A stretch of 64,000 nucleotides of DNA from Burkholderia humptydooensis (GTDB lineage: Bacteria; Pseudomonadota; Gammaproteobacteria; Burkholderiales; Burkholderiaceae): the NCBI RefSeq assembly GCF_001513745.1, contig NZ_CP013382.1:2294001-2358000 (forward strand), in the 5' to 3' direction. Positions 1 to 8,833 of the stretch are shown here, piece after piece (positions within the stretch are counted from its first letter, which is position 1; every line of letters starts with the position of its first letter). A program made the translations under genes and the position numbers. The notes under the pieces were generated by a model. That model searched no databases, was not told the DNA's origin, and saw only the letters and a list, made by a program, of their open reading frames with translations.

Positions 1-984
1 GTCCTGCCCTTGCTGCGTCCGAACGCGCCGTTCCACAACGTGGTCGGCTGGGGGGAGAACTTCCGCGCCGCCGATCTCGACGGCTATCGCGCGTATCAGC
101 GGCGCTTTCCTGAAATCGGCAACATTCCCACGTTTCCGGGCGCGACGTCGGACGCGCTGAGCGCAGAACGGCTCATCTCGCTGGAGCCCGACGTGGTGCT
201 GCTGAACCTGAGCGCACGCTCGGCCGCCGAATCGTCGGGGCTGGAATCGCATCTGGAGCGAGTCGGCATTCCGGTCATCTACCTGGATTTCCGCACGCCG
301 CTGTCTGCCAACGCGACGCGCAGCGTGGAGATCATGGGCGAGTTGCTGGGGTGCCAGGCGCGCGCAAGCAGCTTCCTGGCATTCCGCGACACGCAAACAC
401 GGCGTGTGACGGAGACCTTGCAAAAGGTCGCATCGCGGCCGCTGCTCATGCTCGAGCGTGCCGCCGGCCTCTATGACGACTGCTGCCTGAGCTACGGCCA
501 TGGCAACTTCGGCATATTGGTCAGAGCTGCGGGCGGCGACAACCTCGGCGACCGATTTCTGCAAGGGGACTTTGGAATACTGCATCCGGAGCAGGTCATC
601 GCATCCGACCCGGACGTCGTGATTGTCACAGGCGCCAACTGGTCACTGTATTCGCCGGCGGGCAATTGGGTCAATCTCGGGCCGGGCGCCAGCCTCGCCG
701 AAGGGCAGGCCCGTCTTCAACGACTGATGGCAAGGCCCGGGTACCGGGCCTTGCGCGCAGTCAGAAGTGGGCGCGTGCATGCGATCTGGCATCCGTTCTA
801 CGACAACCCGTATTACTTCATCGCGCTGCAGCGCCTCGCCAAATGGCTGCACCCGGAGCCCTTTGCGGACCTGGATCCCGAAGCCACGTTTCGCGAGCTG
901 CACGAGCGGTTTCTGCCGGTTCCCTATCAACCCGGGTACTGGGTCAGCCTGAGCGCGGCGCAGCCCCGGACCGAGCGCACTTAA
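1..984 (+). CDS. ABC transporter substrate-binding protein, iron/siderophore type (5' end cut by window)
   Basis: The reading frame is open from base 1, so the signal peptide and first part of the mature protein lie outside the window; 327 residues are visible, ending at TAA 982-984. The text looks like the two-lobed periplasmic binding proteins of the FecB/BtuF/FhuD group: an early strand reading EPDVVLLNLS, a long connecting helix, then EQVIASDPDVVIVTG in the second lobe and a C-terminal helix with ALQRLAKWLHPE. Such proteins capture a ferric siderophore, haem or cobalamin and hand it to an inner membrane permease and ATPase, which must lie upstream. The exact ligand cannot be read from sequence. 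A flavoprotein follows after 72 bases in the same direction. Confidence 0.75.
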   Translation, partial: VLPLLRPNAPFHNVVGWGENFRAADLDGYRAYQRRFPEIGNIPTFPGATSDALSAERLISLEPDVVLLNLSARSAAESSGLESHLERVGIPVIYLDFRTPLSANATRSVEIMGELLGCQARASSFLAFRDTQTRRVTETLQKVASRPLLMLERAAGLYDDCCLSYGHGNFGILVRAAGGDNLGDRFLQGDFGILHPEQVIASDPDVVIVTGANWSLYSPAGNWVNLGPGASLAEGQARLQRLMARPGYRALRAVRSGRVHAIWHPFYDNPYYFIALQRLAKWLHPEPFADLDPEATFRELHERFLPVPYQPGYWVSLSAAQPRTERT

Positions 985-1056
985 GACCCGCTGCGCTGCC
1001 GGTCGCATCAATGAATCATCACCATCACGCAAGCTCTAGCTATCAGGAGAATACTG

Positions 1057-2340
1057 ATGCATCCCATCAAATCCGGTTCGAATTTCGACGTGCTGGTCGT
1101 AGGCGGAGGCATTCTTGGTCTCGCAAGCGCCTACTATGCGACGGCCAAGGGCCTGAATACGCTGATCATCGATCAGTTCGGTGTCCGCAATGACGTCAAT
1201 AGCTCCAAGGGCATCGAGCGGATGTTCCGCCTGATGCAGGACAACAAGTCGGAAACGCGTCTGGCCGAAACGTCGCTCGCCCTCTGGATGGAACTCCAGC
1301 ACGCAACGGGCGCGCAACTGCTTGCGGTGAACGATCTCATTTTCTTTGGACATCGGGATGCGCCGATGACGACCGAAGGCAACATCATGCAGGTCCGGGC
1401 GACCATGGACGGCATGGGAATGCCGTACGTGTACTTGGACTCTCCCGATGCGATCCGCCGGCGGTTCCCGGTATTCAATCGGGCGGCCCTGCCTGACGAT
1501 TATGCGGGGCTTGTCCAGGCCGCGAGCGCCTCTATCAATGCCCAAGCGGCCGCGAAGGCGTTCTTTCTGGCGGCGAAGCAGACAGGCCGTCTGCACGTGC
1601 TGGACAAGCATGCCGTGGTCGGCATCGAACATCATCCGGCGGCCGCGGGCCGCAGCTACATGCTGCACACCGAGAGCGACGGCGAGTCGCTCTCGGTCCA
1701 CGGACAACATCTGATAGCGTGTCCGGGCGTATGGACCGACTCAGTGCTGAAGAGCTTCGGCCTGCAGCAAACGCCGCGCTGGAAGATCTGGCAGATGAAC
1801 TACGCGTACTGGGAACTCAAGAAACGCAGTCCCCAGGTACCAATCTGGTTTGAGTTCGGGAACATCGATGCGAGCGACCATGGCACGTTCTACGGCTTCC
1901 CGCCGCTGGATTTCTCGCCGACCATGAGCAACATGGTGAAGATGAGCGCGGACTACACCTACGATGTCTTCGACTCGCCCGCGGCAATCCGGCCTGGCGT
2001 GAACGAGCGCCTGCTGGATGAGCTCACCGGTCATCTCGGCCGGCTCATCGATCCCGGTGTCATCGATGCCGGCCGCTACCATCACGCCGGCACATGCCTC
2101 TATTCCATGAGTCCGGACGGCAAGCTCGTCATCGGCCGGATCCCGACGGAACCGTCCACCGACGCGTTCTATCCACGCGCTTCAATGTGCGTCATGGAGT
2201 CTGGGCGCGCATTCAAATACGCTCCGTTGTTCGGGCGCGTGCTGGTCGAACTGGCAGTCGAAGGTCAATCCCGCTACCAAGCGGACCTCGATGTCTTTTC
2301 GCCCGTTCGCGAAGGACTGTTCGACGTGGCGCGTCCTTGA
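1057..2340 (+). CDS. FAD-dependent oxidoreductase, sarcosine oxidase/N-methyltryptophan oxidase-like
   Basis: A 427-residue protein of the DAO fold. The dinucleotide-binding GGGILG is at residues 16-21, right after FDVLVV, and SSKGIERMFR near residues 48-58 matches the SSHGxxRxxR block of monomeric sarcosine oxidase and MTOX, where FAD is held near the active site. The family oxidises secondary or N-methylated amines to the imine with release of hydrogen peroxide. The start at 1057 has AGGAGA six bases upstream. It follows the binding protein gene closely, so it may act on a siderophore or an amine taken up by the same locus; that link is inference only. It is full length and shows no damage. 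Confidence 0.75.
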   Translation: MHPIKSGSNFDVLVVGGGILGLASAYYATAKGLNTLIIDQFGVRNDVNSSKGIERMFRLMQDNKSETRLAETSLALWMELQHATGAQLLAVNDLIFFGHRDAPMTTEGNIMQVRATMDGMGMPYVYLDSPDAIRRRFPVFNRAALPDDYAGLVQAASASINAQAAAKAFFLAAKQTGRLHVLDKHAVVGIEHHPAAAGRSYMLHTESDGESLSVHGQHLIACPGVWTDSVLKSFGLQQTPRWKIWQMNYAYWELKKRSPQVPIWFEFGNIDASDHGTFYGFPPLDFSPTMSNMVKMSADYTYDVFDSPAAIRPGVNERLLDELTGHLGRLIDPGVIDAGRYHHAGTCLYSMSPDGKLVIGRIPTEPSTDAFYPRASMCVMESGRAFKYAPLFGRVLVELAVEGQSRYQADLDVFSPVREGLFDVARP

Positions 2341-2426
2341 CGTGAAAAGCCTGTCCGTACGGTCACTCCCGCGCAGACAGAAGTGACCGTCCGCGCGACT
2401 CTTGTTTTGTCGATCGGGCGGTCGAG

Positions 2427-2537
2427 TGGGGTTGACCCGGTTTCGTGGACACCTATCCTTTGGAACAGGAGGAGCCCATCATGGGAAAGCACCACAACCC
2501 TACGCGCCGGAATTTCGGGCGCAGATGGTCGAGACTG
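2427..2537 (+). mobile_element. Remnant of an IS3-family element: left end plus start of a frameshifted orfA
   Basis: Bases 2431-2450 look like the terminal inverted repeat of an IS3-type element, followed by a good ribosome binding site and an ATG at 2481. One base out of that frame the sequence reads PYAPEFRAQMVETV, the usual beginning of IS3 OrfA (helix-turn-helix). The homology stops abruptly near 2537, where a methyltransferase sequence in the opposite orientation begins. No orfB and no right end are present. The element is dead: shifted near its own start codon and truncated after about 20 codons. Confidence 0.6.
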
Positions 2538-3585
2538 TATGACGTACTGCGCGAGGCGCCGCAGCGCGCTGCCGTCGCCGCAGCCCATGTCGGAAATGCC
2601 GGCCGGCTGCTAATCGAGCGGCGTATCGTCGAACAGGCGGCGAATGATCTTTGTCGAAATCTCCCTCGACGCCGGACCCGATCCGGCGCTGCTCGACGCG
2701 TACACGTTCATCATGCGATCGATGTGTCCGTCGCGATCGACATCGAGCGGATCGGGGTCGCCGAACAGCAATTCGTCGAGCAACGCGTACGTGCGCAGGT
2801 ACGATGCGGCAAGCCCCGCATACGGCGCGGCGATCGGCCGATGGATGCGTCCCGCTTCGTTGAGCTGCACGCGCTCGCCCTCGGAATCGACGTCTGCAAC
2901 GCCCGCGTGGCCCATCAGCGCCCACGCCGCGCTCAGCGCGACGCGATCCACGTCGGGCCGAGCAGCAGCCCGTCCATCGCGTTGCGCAACTGCGCATGGA
3001 CGTGCCGCCCGAGGCCATCCCGCGGTTCCGGCAGCGGCCATCCGTCGATGCAGATTCGCACGAGCTCCGCATAGAGCGCGCTTTCGTCGTCGTTCACGCG
3101 CCGACGATGGCACAGCGCATGCAGGTGCTGCAGCATCGACGTTGCATCGGCCAAGCGCGTGAAGAGCGGTCGCTGCTCAGCGTGACCCAGCCGGCCAGCG
3201 CGAGCAGGTTCAGCGTCCCCCACAGCAGCCCGAGATTGCGCGTCGGATCGGCCTTGTGCCCGGCGGCGAACGCGTGCATCGCCCGCGGCTCGCCGGCCTT
3301 CAGACCGTCGAACGCGCCCGCGAGCACGAGGCGCGTGAGCGTCGGCACGAGCACGATGCCGTTCGCCCAGTTGCAACTGCGCGTGTAGGCCATCACGCGC
3401 TGCGCGTCGTCGCTGCCGATGCGCAGCGTCGCCTCGCGGTCGCCGCGGCGGGTTTCGATCGGCGCGCCGGCGTCGGCGATCTCGACGCGCAGCGGCGTGC
3501 CGAGCGGCACGCCGAGCAGCTTGCAACTGTCGTCGGCGTGCGAGCGGAGGTAGTTTTCAAGCTGCTCGTTGTCGCTGCTCGCGCA
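2538..3585 (-). pseudogene. Decayed class I SAM-dependent methyltransferase (two frameshifts, one stop, cut by IS remnant)
   Basis: Reading right to left, a protein starts in one frame (3585 to about 3170; includes RSCNWANGIVLVPTLTRLVL), shifts frame near 3170 (DATSMLQHLHALCHRRR), shifts again near 2950 (ALSAAWALMGHAGVADVD), meets a TAG near 2608-2610, and continues in frame as PAGISDMGCGDGSALRRLAQ before the IS remnant cuts it near 2537. DMGCGDG is motif I of class I methyltransferases, the SAM-binding glycine loop. The substrate cannot be told. Everything after motif I is lost, so no activity is expected. The upstream end runs without a proper start into a porin fragment in the other orientation. 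Confidence 0.7.
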
Positions 3586-3958
3586 CCGCAAGTTCAACGT
3601 GCCGGTGCTCGGCCGGATGGGCGCGACGCTGCGCTACGACTTCCTCGCGAACAGCAAGAACGGGGGCGGCGGCGGCGGGGTCGCGCTCAACGGCAACGGG
3701 ATGGATACCGCGGACGGCTTCGGCATCGATGCGGACTGCCTCGCGACATCGAAGGCGAACGGCGGCCTCGGCTTCGAGTGCAAGGGCGCGAACCGGCAGG
3801 ACGTCGCGCTCGACCTGCTGTTCTACCCGACGCAGCAGATCACCGTGAAGGTCGAATACCGGCACGACTGGGCGAACAACAAGGTGTTCCTGCGGAACGA
3901 CGGCTCGTACAGCAAGTCCAACGATCTGCTTGCGACGCAGTTCATCTACTCGTTCTGA
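3586..3958 (+). pseudogene. C-terminal fragment of an outer membrane protein (DUF3138-like porin)
   Basis: From about 3590 the plus strand reads FNVPVLGRMGATLRYDFLAN and continues for about 120 residues through alternating polar and apolar strands (DVALDLLFYPTQQITVKVEY) to a terminal FIYSF. A C-terminal phenylalanine after amphipathic strands is the BAM recognition signal of beta-barrel proteins. The match is to the end of the long DUF3138 putative porins of Burkholderia, as I recognise the family. The signal peptide and most of the barrel are missing because the sequence to the left is the methyltransferase remnant, so this is a truncated gene. The family name is from memory; the barrel end is visible. 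Confidence 0.65.
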
Positions 3959-4072
3959 CGTCAATGGCGCGACGCGCGTGCGTTTGCGCCACAACCTTTC
4001 TCTGAAGCATCACGCGCCGCGACTGCACGACGTCGCGACGCGTGCATGCCGAACGACTTTCGCGTTTTGCCC

Positions 4073-5377
4073 ATGATCGACACCTTCGCCCGCCGCGCCG
4101 ACGCGCTCGCCCGCCGCTCATACTACGAAGCCACCGTTCGCCGCCCGGCCGACGACCCGGTGCTCGACGATGCGCTCGACGTCGACGTCTGCGTGATCGG
4201 CGCCGGATTCGCCGGCCTGTCGACCGCGCTCGACTGCCGCGCGCGCGGCCTGTCGGTCGCCGTGCTCGACGCATACCGGCCTGGCTGGGGCGCGTCCGGC
4301 CGCAACGGCGGGCAGTTGATCGCGGGCTTCGCGAAGGACGGCGAAATCGAGCGCCAGCTCGGCATCGAAGGCGCGCGCGAAGCATGGGCGCTGTCGCTCG
4401 ACGCGCTCGCGCTCGTCGACGAGCGCATCGCGCGCTACGGCATCGACTGCGACCTCACGCGCGGCTATCTGACCGTCGCGACGCATCCGCGCCGCGTGCC
4501 GGAGCTGCGGCAGTGGATGGATAGCGCGACGTCGCGCTGGGGACATCCGTCGCTCGAATGGCTCGATGCGCACGCGGTTCGCGCGCGCATCGCGTCGCCA
4601 CGCTATGTCGCGGGCGTCCACGATCCGCTGTCCGGGCATCTGCATCCGCTCAAATACTGCATCGGTCTCGCCGACGCGGCGCGGCGCGAAGGTGCGCGGC
4701 TGTTCTCGCACACGCCCGCACTCGAAGTCGCGCGCCGCGCGCGGCCCGTCGTGCGCACGCCGTCGGGCGAGGTGCGCTGCCGCTACGTCGTCGCGTGCTG
4801 CAACGCGGGCCCGGGCGGCGTGCTGCCCGCCGCGGCGGCCGCGCGCATCGCGCCCATCGCGTCGTACATCGTCGCGACCGAGGCGCTCGGCGCCGACCGC
4901 GCGAACGCGCTGATCTCCCGGCGCGACGCGGTCTGCGACAACAACTTCTTTCTCGATTACTTCCGGCTGTCCGCCGACCACCGGATGCTGTTCGGCGGCC
5001 GCGCGAGCTCGGCGGGCGCGTCGCCCGACGCGCTCGTCGGCGCGATACGCAGCCGGATGATCGGCGCGTTCCCGCAGCTCGCCGACGTGCGCATCGAATT
5101 CGCATGGGGCGGCTTCGTCGACGTGACCCGCAACCGCGCGCCGGATTTCGGCGCGATCGATCCGAACTACTTCTATCTCCAGGGCTTCAGCGGCCACGGC
5201 GTCGCGCTCACCGGCATCGCGGGCCGCATCGTCGCGCACGCGATCGCGGGCGACGCGCGCGCGTTCGATCTGTTCGCGCGGCTGCGACACCGGCGCTTTC
5301 CCGGCGGCCCCGCGTGGCGGCAGCCCGCGCTCGCGCTCGGCATGCTGTATCACCGCGCGCGCGAGCTGCTGTTCTGA
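4073..5377 (+). CDS. FAD-dependent oxidoreductase of the PuuB (gamma-glutamylputrescine oxidase) family
   Basis: 434 residues. After a short lead comes VCVIGAGFAGLS with the FAD-binding GAGFAG at 43-48, then GWGASGRNGGQ around 71-81, a block typical of PuuB and related glycine/amine oxidases. Near the C-terminus DVTRNRAPDFG and YLQGFSGHGVALT match the second FAD contact region. The family oxidises a primary or secondary amine with oxygen as acceptor; PuuB itself acts in putrescine breakdown. There are no other puu genes here, so the substrate is open. An alternative ATG at 4046 would add nine residues; neither start has a clear ribosome binding site, and 4073 fits family length better. The gene is intact although its left neighbour is a broken porin. 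Confidence 0.75.
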   Translation: MIDTFARRADALARRSYYEATVRRPADDPVLDDALDVDVCVIGAGFAGLSTALDCRARGLSVAVLDAYRPGWGASGRNGGQLIAGFAKDGEIERQLGIEGAREAWALSLDALALVDERIARYGIDCDLTRGYLTVATHPRRVPELRQWMDSATSRWGHPSLEWLDAHAVRARIASPRYVAGVHDPLSGHLHPLKYCIGLADAARREGARLFSHTPALEVARRARPVVRTPSGEVRCRYVVACCNAGPGGVLPAAAAARIAPIASYIVATEALGADRANALISRRDAVCDNNFFLDYFRLSADHRMLFGGRASSAGASPDALVGAIRSRMIGAFPQLADVRIEFAWGGFVDVTRNRAPDFGAIDPNYFYLQGFSGHGVALTGIAGRIVAHAIAGDARAFDLFARLRHRRFPGGPAWRQPALALGMLYHRARELLF

Positions 5378-5825
5378 ACGCGCATTTCGCCTGATTTCGC
5401 TCGACACATTCGTCACTCGGTTGCCGCAACCCCGCGGTCAACCAACTGCTCCGCATGGGAAAAACAACAGGGATGCGATCTACAGACAAACCATGCCGAC
5501 GGCACGCTGATTTGCCGTCGCGTCAAGCGAGACATCGAGGATCGCGACCGTTGTACATCACGATATCCATCGTCAGATTTCGATCGCACTCGTTCGCGCA
5601 CATCCCGCGTTCGACGAAGATACACTTGCGACCGAAATCAGCTCGCACTTGGCGCTCCGCGAATTGGCCTCTCCGACGACCGTGACCAAGAGGCAAAACG
5701 TTCTCCATCACAAAGCGCCGCCTTTTGTCCGGACGCTTGTTGCGCCCAAGCATTCGATTCTTGCATGCTCGTCCTCTTTCACAGGTCGCCATCGAGAACG
5801 CCGCTCGAAGACGCCTTCGGTTTCG
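5378..5825. other. Gene-poor gap at the left edge of the AT-richer patch
   Basis: I see no convincing gene. A minus-strand frame at 5523-5792 could encode 89 residues rich in Arg and Cys but has no ribosome binding site, no recognisable motif and no sensible codon pattern. Base composition falls from the strongly GC-rich PuuB-like gene towards the ProC-like gene. This is the likely left edge of a horizontally acquired segment. Confidence 0.4.
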
Positions 5826-6668
5826 TCAAACGTGCCCGCCAAGCCCGATGGATCCGTGTTTCTCCAACTGAACGCAAAGCATCGTTTGAGCATGTTCGAT
5901 CCCTTCTCGAACGGTCCTTGCAAAATCCCCGTGAAGACGAAGCGAATTCATGATGCTCTCGGCAATGCCGCCCGGCGTCGCGCATTGATTTACATAATCC
6001 TCGATTTCATTTTTCTTTAAATCTACAAGCCTAACCCGCCTCGCCCAATCGATAACCTCGCCCCACTCACCGAGCCCGTATTCTTGAGCACATTTCAATA
6101 TTTCCCGATCACCAACAGCCGTTCCGATAAAATCGCAATACATTAATATAAACGGAAGACAAGTGCCGAGCACGGTAACTGGCTCAAAATGATTCTCGGA
6201 TCGCAAATTCAAAAAGTTCGCCACCATGGATTCAAATAAATCCCTTGCGCTTTCATTCATGTCGCCGCAAGTTACACCGAGCGCCTGCCCGCTGGAAATC
6301 GTATCCGGTGAGCTTATAATCGCCCGTGCGATCGACCCCGATCCATGCGCAACGCCTGACAATCTGGAAAGCGAAACACCGGCCAAAAACGAGATGATTA
6401 TCTGCCCATCTCTCAATTTGTAATTGGATAGCATTCCGTAATCTATCGGCCGTACGGTATACAAAATTACATCGCAATTCTGCATGACCGCATCTACGTC
6501 TACAAGACGGTCTTCGACTCCCGATGTCGCACTCGTCGTATACGATTTTTGGGAACCACGATGTCCGAGCCAAACATTTCCTCGATCAAACCCAACATCG
6601 ATCAAGCGCGACGCAAGAGCAACCCCCAAGTGCCCCGCACCAATAATTCCGATTCTTTGACTCGTCAT
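5826..6668 (-). CDS. ProC-like NAD(P)-dependent reductase (pyrroline-5-carboxylate reductase family)
   Basis: 280 residues. MTSQRIGIIGAGHLGVALAS gives a Rossmann GxGxxG at residues 10-15. Mid-protein SSPDTISSGQALGVT parallels the ProC PNTP...GxG block, and CATPGGIAESIMNS sits where ProC has its PGGTT signature, but the threonine is replaced by alanine. ProC makes proline from pyrroline-5-carboxylate; the altered signature and low-GC codon use suggest a specialised relative acting on another cyclic imine or keto/imino substrate. The start at 6668 is chosen because GGAGGTGA lies just upstream; longer readings into 6860 lack similarity. It is divergent from an MFS exporter, which hints at a small biosynthesis/export pair. 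Confidence 0.65.
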   Translation of the reverse strand: MTSQRIGIIGAGHLGVALASRLIDVGFDRGNVWLGHRGSQKSYTTSATSGVEDRLVDVDAVMQNCDVILYTVRPIDYGMLSNYKLRDGQIIISFLAGVSLSRLSGVAHGSGSIARAIISSPDTISSGQALGVTCGDMNESARDLFESMVANFLNLRSENHFEPVTVLGTCLPFILMYCDFIGTAVGDREILKCAQEYGLGEWGEVIDWARRVRLVDLKKNEIEDYVNQCATPGGIAESIMNSLRLHGDFARTVREGIEHAQTMLCVQLEKHGSIGLGGHV

Positions 6669-7124
6669 CCCATCACCTCCGATAGCCTTCGAAAGTTCGA
6701 TTTGTTCTGCCATTGGACAAGCAGGTGAGTCTGAAAACGGCCGGCGTCGCCGTGCCGCTAAAGGGCTCATGAGGCCTCGCGCCCGATGATCAACACGAAC
6801 CGCGATCACTCGACATTCGGCTCGAACAAGCCGTTCGCTGAGCCATGCGCCCCACGGCATCGCGACGTGACAGCGTCAGCATGAGTTGCTATCCTAGAGC
6901 TTGACCGACCATCGGTCAATGGGATGTCGCTGCACGTGTCGATACCTTCCCAGACAACCAGGAATGCAAATTTGGGCGCGTATTCAAACCCTTGTTCGAT
7001 TACGCGCACATGCTCCACTGCAAACGGTCTTCGACTTTCCGTTGCATCGAGCTAACGATATTAGGATTTTTCCAGATTCAAGGTGGAGCCCACCGCCCGC
7101 ATATTGAATTCAATCGAGGTTCAC
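6669..7124. other. Intergenic control region between divergent reductase and exporter genes
   Basis: This 456-base gap separates the two divergent genes and must hold both promoters. It contains one strong palindrome (6901-6919). Frames open on the minus strand upstream of the reductase (to 6860 and to 7018) have no start signal and no family resemblance, so I take them as non-coding. No regulator gene is visible in the gap. Confidence 0.5.
6901..6919. promoter_or_regulatory. TetR-type operator palindrome
   Basis: TTGACCGACCATCGGTCAA has two perfect 8-base arms (TTGACCGA / TCGGTCAA) around a 3-base centre. Its size and symmetry fit operators of TetR-family repressors, which often sit in front of MFS exporters. 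It lies between the divergent ProC-like gene and the exporter. No tetR gene is adjacent. Confidence 0.55.
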
Positions 7125-8531
7125 ATGATCAGCCATCAACGCTATGTTTTATTCGCACTCTTGCTATCCGGATTCGTAACGATTTTCGATTTATTTGTTG
7201 TCAATATCGCGATCGTCAACATTGAGAAGACACTGCACGCAAGCTACGTAGAGCTGACGATGATTATCGTAGCCTATGAGTTATCGTTCGGCCTCTTGCT
7301 CATCACCGGAGGAAGGCTGGGCGATCTATGGGGGCGCCGTCGGGCCTATCAGATCGGCATGCTGTGCTTCACGGTGTCATCGGTTCTTTGCGGACTCGCG
7401 CCCCACGCGGCGGTACTGATCTTCGCGCGCTTTTTACAAGGGCTGTCTGCCGCCATACTCTTTCCGCAAATCTACGCAAGCATCCGAGCAGATTTTGACG
7501 AAACCGGCGCCCGACGGGCTTTCGGATACTTGGGAATGACGCTCGGGCTCGCTGCGATCGCGGGGCAAGTTCTAGGCGGCCTGATCATCTCGATCAATCT
7601 GCTGGAGTTGCAGTGGCGAGCTATCTTTTTTATCAACCTCCCCATCGGCTTGTTGGCGCTGGCTTTTTCTCGTCATTTACGGAACACGTCTATCGAGCAG
7701 AAAAACAGCCTGGACTGGGCCGGCGTCGCTCTTTCGAGTATGGGAATCTCCGTTTCACTGCTGCCTCTGCTAATGAGCGCGGTCTGGGGATGGAGCTTCA
7801 AAAGCTATGTCCTGATGTTGATCGGTCTGGGCACCTTGTATCTATTCATGCGTCACGAAATCCGGTACGCACGCAATGGCCACGTTCCTCTCATCAATAT
7901 GAAGCTTCTCCAGGAAAGACGATTCATCAAGGGCTCGTCGCTGGTCATGTGCATCTATGCGACTGCCGGTTCATTCACGTTGGTGTTTTCGATTTTTCTT
8001 CAGTCCGGTTTGAAGCTAAGCCCGTTTGAAGCGGGAATGACCTATGTTTCGACCAGCATCGGATTTGCAATTTCGTCGCTATTGATGCCCCGGCTAATCG
8101 GCCGATCCGGCCCCCAAGTCGTTTCCGTTGGCGCGGTCTCTTACGCGGCAAGCTTCATCGCGCTAATACTCGCCGTGCGATATTTCCCTATCCTCGAACG
8201 GCCGTGGCTCCTGATGCCGGTACTGTGGACGCTGGGCTTTACTCAAGGCATGGTCATGACCCCTCTTTTGAATATCGTTTTGGCAAACGTCCAGGAAAAT
8301 TTCGCGGGAATGGCCGCTGGAGTCGTTTCGACCTTGCAGCAGGTGGGCGCGGCATTTGGCGTAACGGCGGTCAGTACGATCCTGCAGATGACCTTAAAAA
8401 AAATGTCCCATCTGCAGGAATTCTCTCAACTGCAAAGCGCGTTCGTCTACAGCATGTTTTTCAACGTGGGGGCTGCTGTCGTCGCCAGTTATATCCTGCG
8501 GAAGATGTTGAATCAAGCGCAGCGCGTTTGA
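7125..8531 (+). CDS. MFS transporter, DHA2 (EmrB/QacA) 14-TM exporter
   Basis: 468 residues, almost entirely hydrophobic helices. FDLFVVNIAIVNIE at 21-34 corresponds to the DxTIVNVA motif of TM1 in DHA2 pumps, and GGRLGDLWGRRRAY at 62-75 is motif A of the loop between TM2 and TM3. The length fits the 14-TM drug:H+ antiporter subfamily, which exports toxic compounds or self-made metabolites across the inner membrane by proton exchange. The start at 7125 has GAGGT four bases upstream; an earlier GTG at 7083 lacks one. Its codon use is AT-richer than the host core genes. The palindrome about 205 bases upstream suggests ligand-responsive repression. The cargo is unknown. Confidence 0.8.
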   Translation: MISHQRYVLFALLLSGFVTIFDLFVVNIAIVNIEKTLHASYVELTMIIVAYELSFGLLLITGGRLGDLWGRRRAYQIGMLCFTVSSVLCGLAPHAAVLIFARFLQGLSAAILFPQIYASIRADFDETGARRAFGYLGMTLGLAAIAGQVLGGLIISINLLELQWRAIFFINLPIGLLALAFSRHLRNTSIEQKNSLDWAGVALSSMGISVSLLPLLMSAVWGWSFKSYVLMLIGLGTLYLFMRHEIRYARNGHVPLINMKLLQERRFIKGSSLVMCIYATAGSFTLVFSIFLQSGLKLSPFEAGMTYVSTSIGFAISSLLMPRLIGRSGPQVVSVGAVSYAASFIALILAVRYFPILERPWLLMPVLWTLGFTQGMVMTPLLNIVLANVQENFAGMAAGVVSTLQQVGAAFGVTAVSTILQMTLKKMSHLQEFSQLQSAFVYSMFFNVGAAVVASYILRKMLNQAQRV

Positions 8532-8584
8532 ACGGAACCATTAGTTGCTGACCTAGTGTCGTGAGTTAGAAGTTCGTTTCATTA

Positions 8585-8833
8585 TTATGTTTCGCCACTT
8601 GTGGCAACGAAGTGCTGCTTGAAGAGGCGTTCGGATTCGCGCAAGCCCTCGTCGGTAAGGATCACGGATTTCGCCTTGTTGACAGGATCGTCGATGAGAC
8701 CACGTGCATGAAGCCGGTCGAGCACATCCCAATCGAAGTTCTTCCATGCTCGGTTGTGGTCATGCAGTGTCAGGTAAAGAAGGGCGAGAACCGTATCGTC
8801 AATCGCAGCGGTGTTGATGTTCATGGCGTTCAT
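8585..8833 (-). CDS. DUF6429 family small protein
   Basis: 82 residues from MNAMNIN to SGET. The pattern DDTVLALLYLTLHD, DVLDRLHARGLIDDP, VILTDEGLRESERLF is that of DUF6429, a small helical family common in proteobacteria and often found next to integrases or insertion sequences; no biochemical role is known. It looks like a compact winged-helix-like fold with the final LTDEGLRESERLF helix. The start at 8833 overlaps the TGA of a 14-codon reading frame (8874-8830) as ATGA, which could couple their translation. It is convergent with the exporter gene, and it lies in the AT-richer patch. Confidence 0.65.
   Translation of the reverse strand: MNAMNINTAAIDDTVLALLYLTLHDHNRAWKNFDWDVLDRLHARGLIDDPVNKAKSVILTDEGLRESERLFKQHFVATSGET

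Noticed and set aside
1008..1056. His-rich leader peptide starting at ATG 1010 before the oxidoreductase gene
   Set aside because: The frame soon runs into ordinary non-coding text, has no ribosome binding site and no attenuator hairpin.
5523..5792. 89-codon minus frame with many Cys and Arg
   Set aside because: No ribosome binding site, no motif and no coding-like codon pattern.
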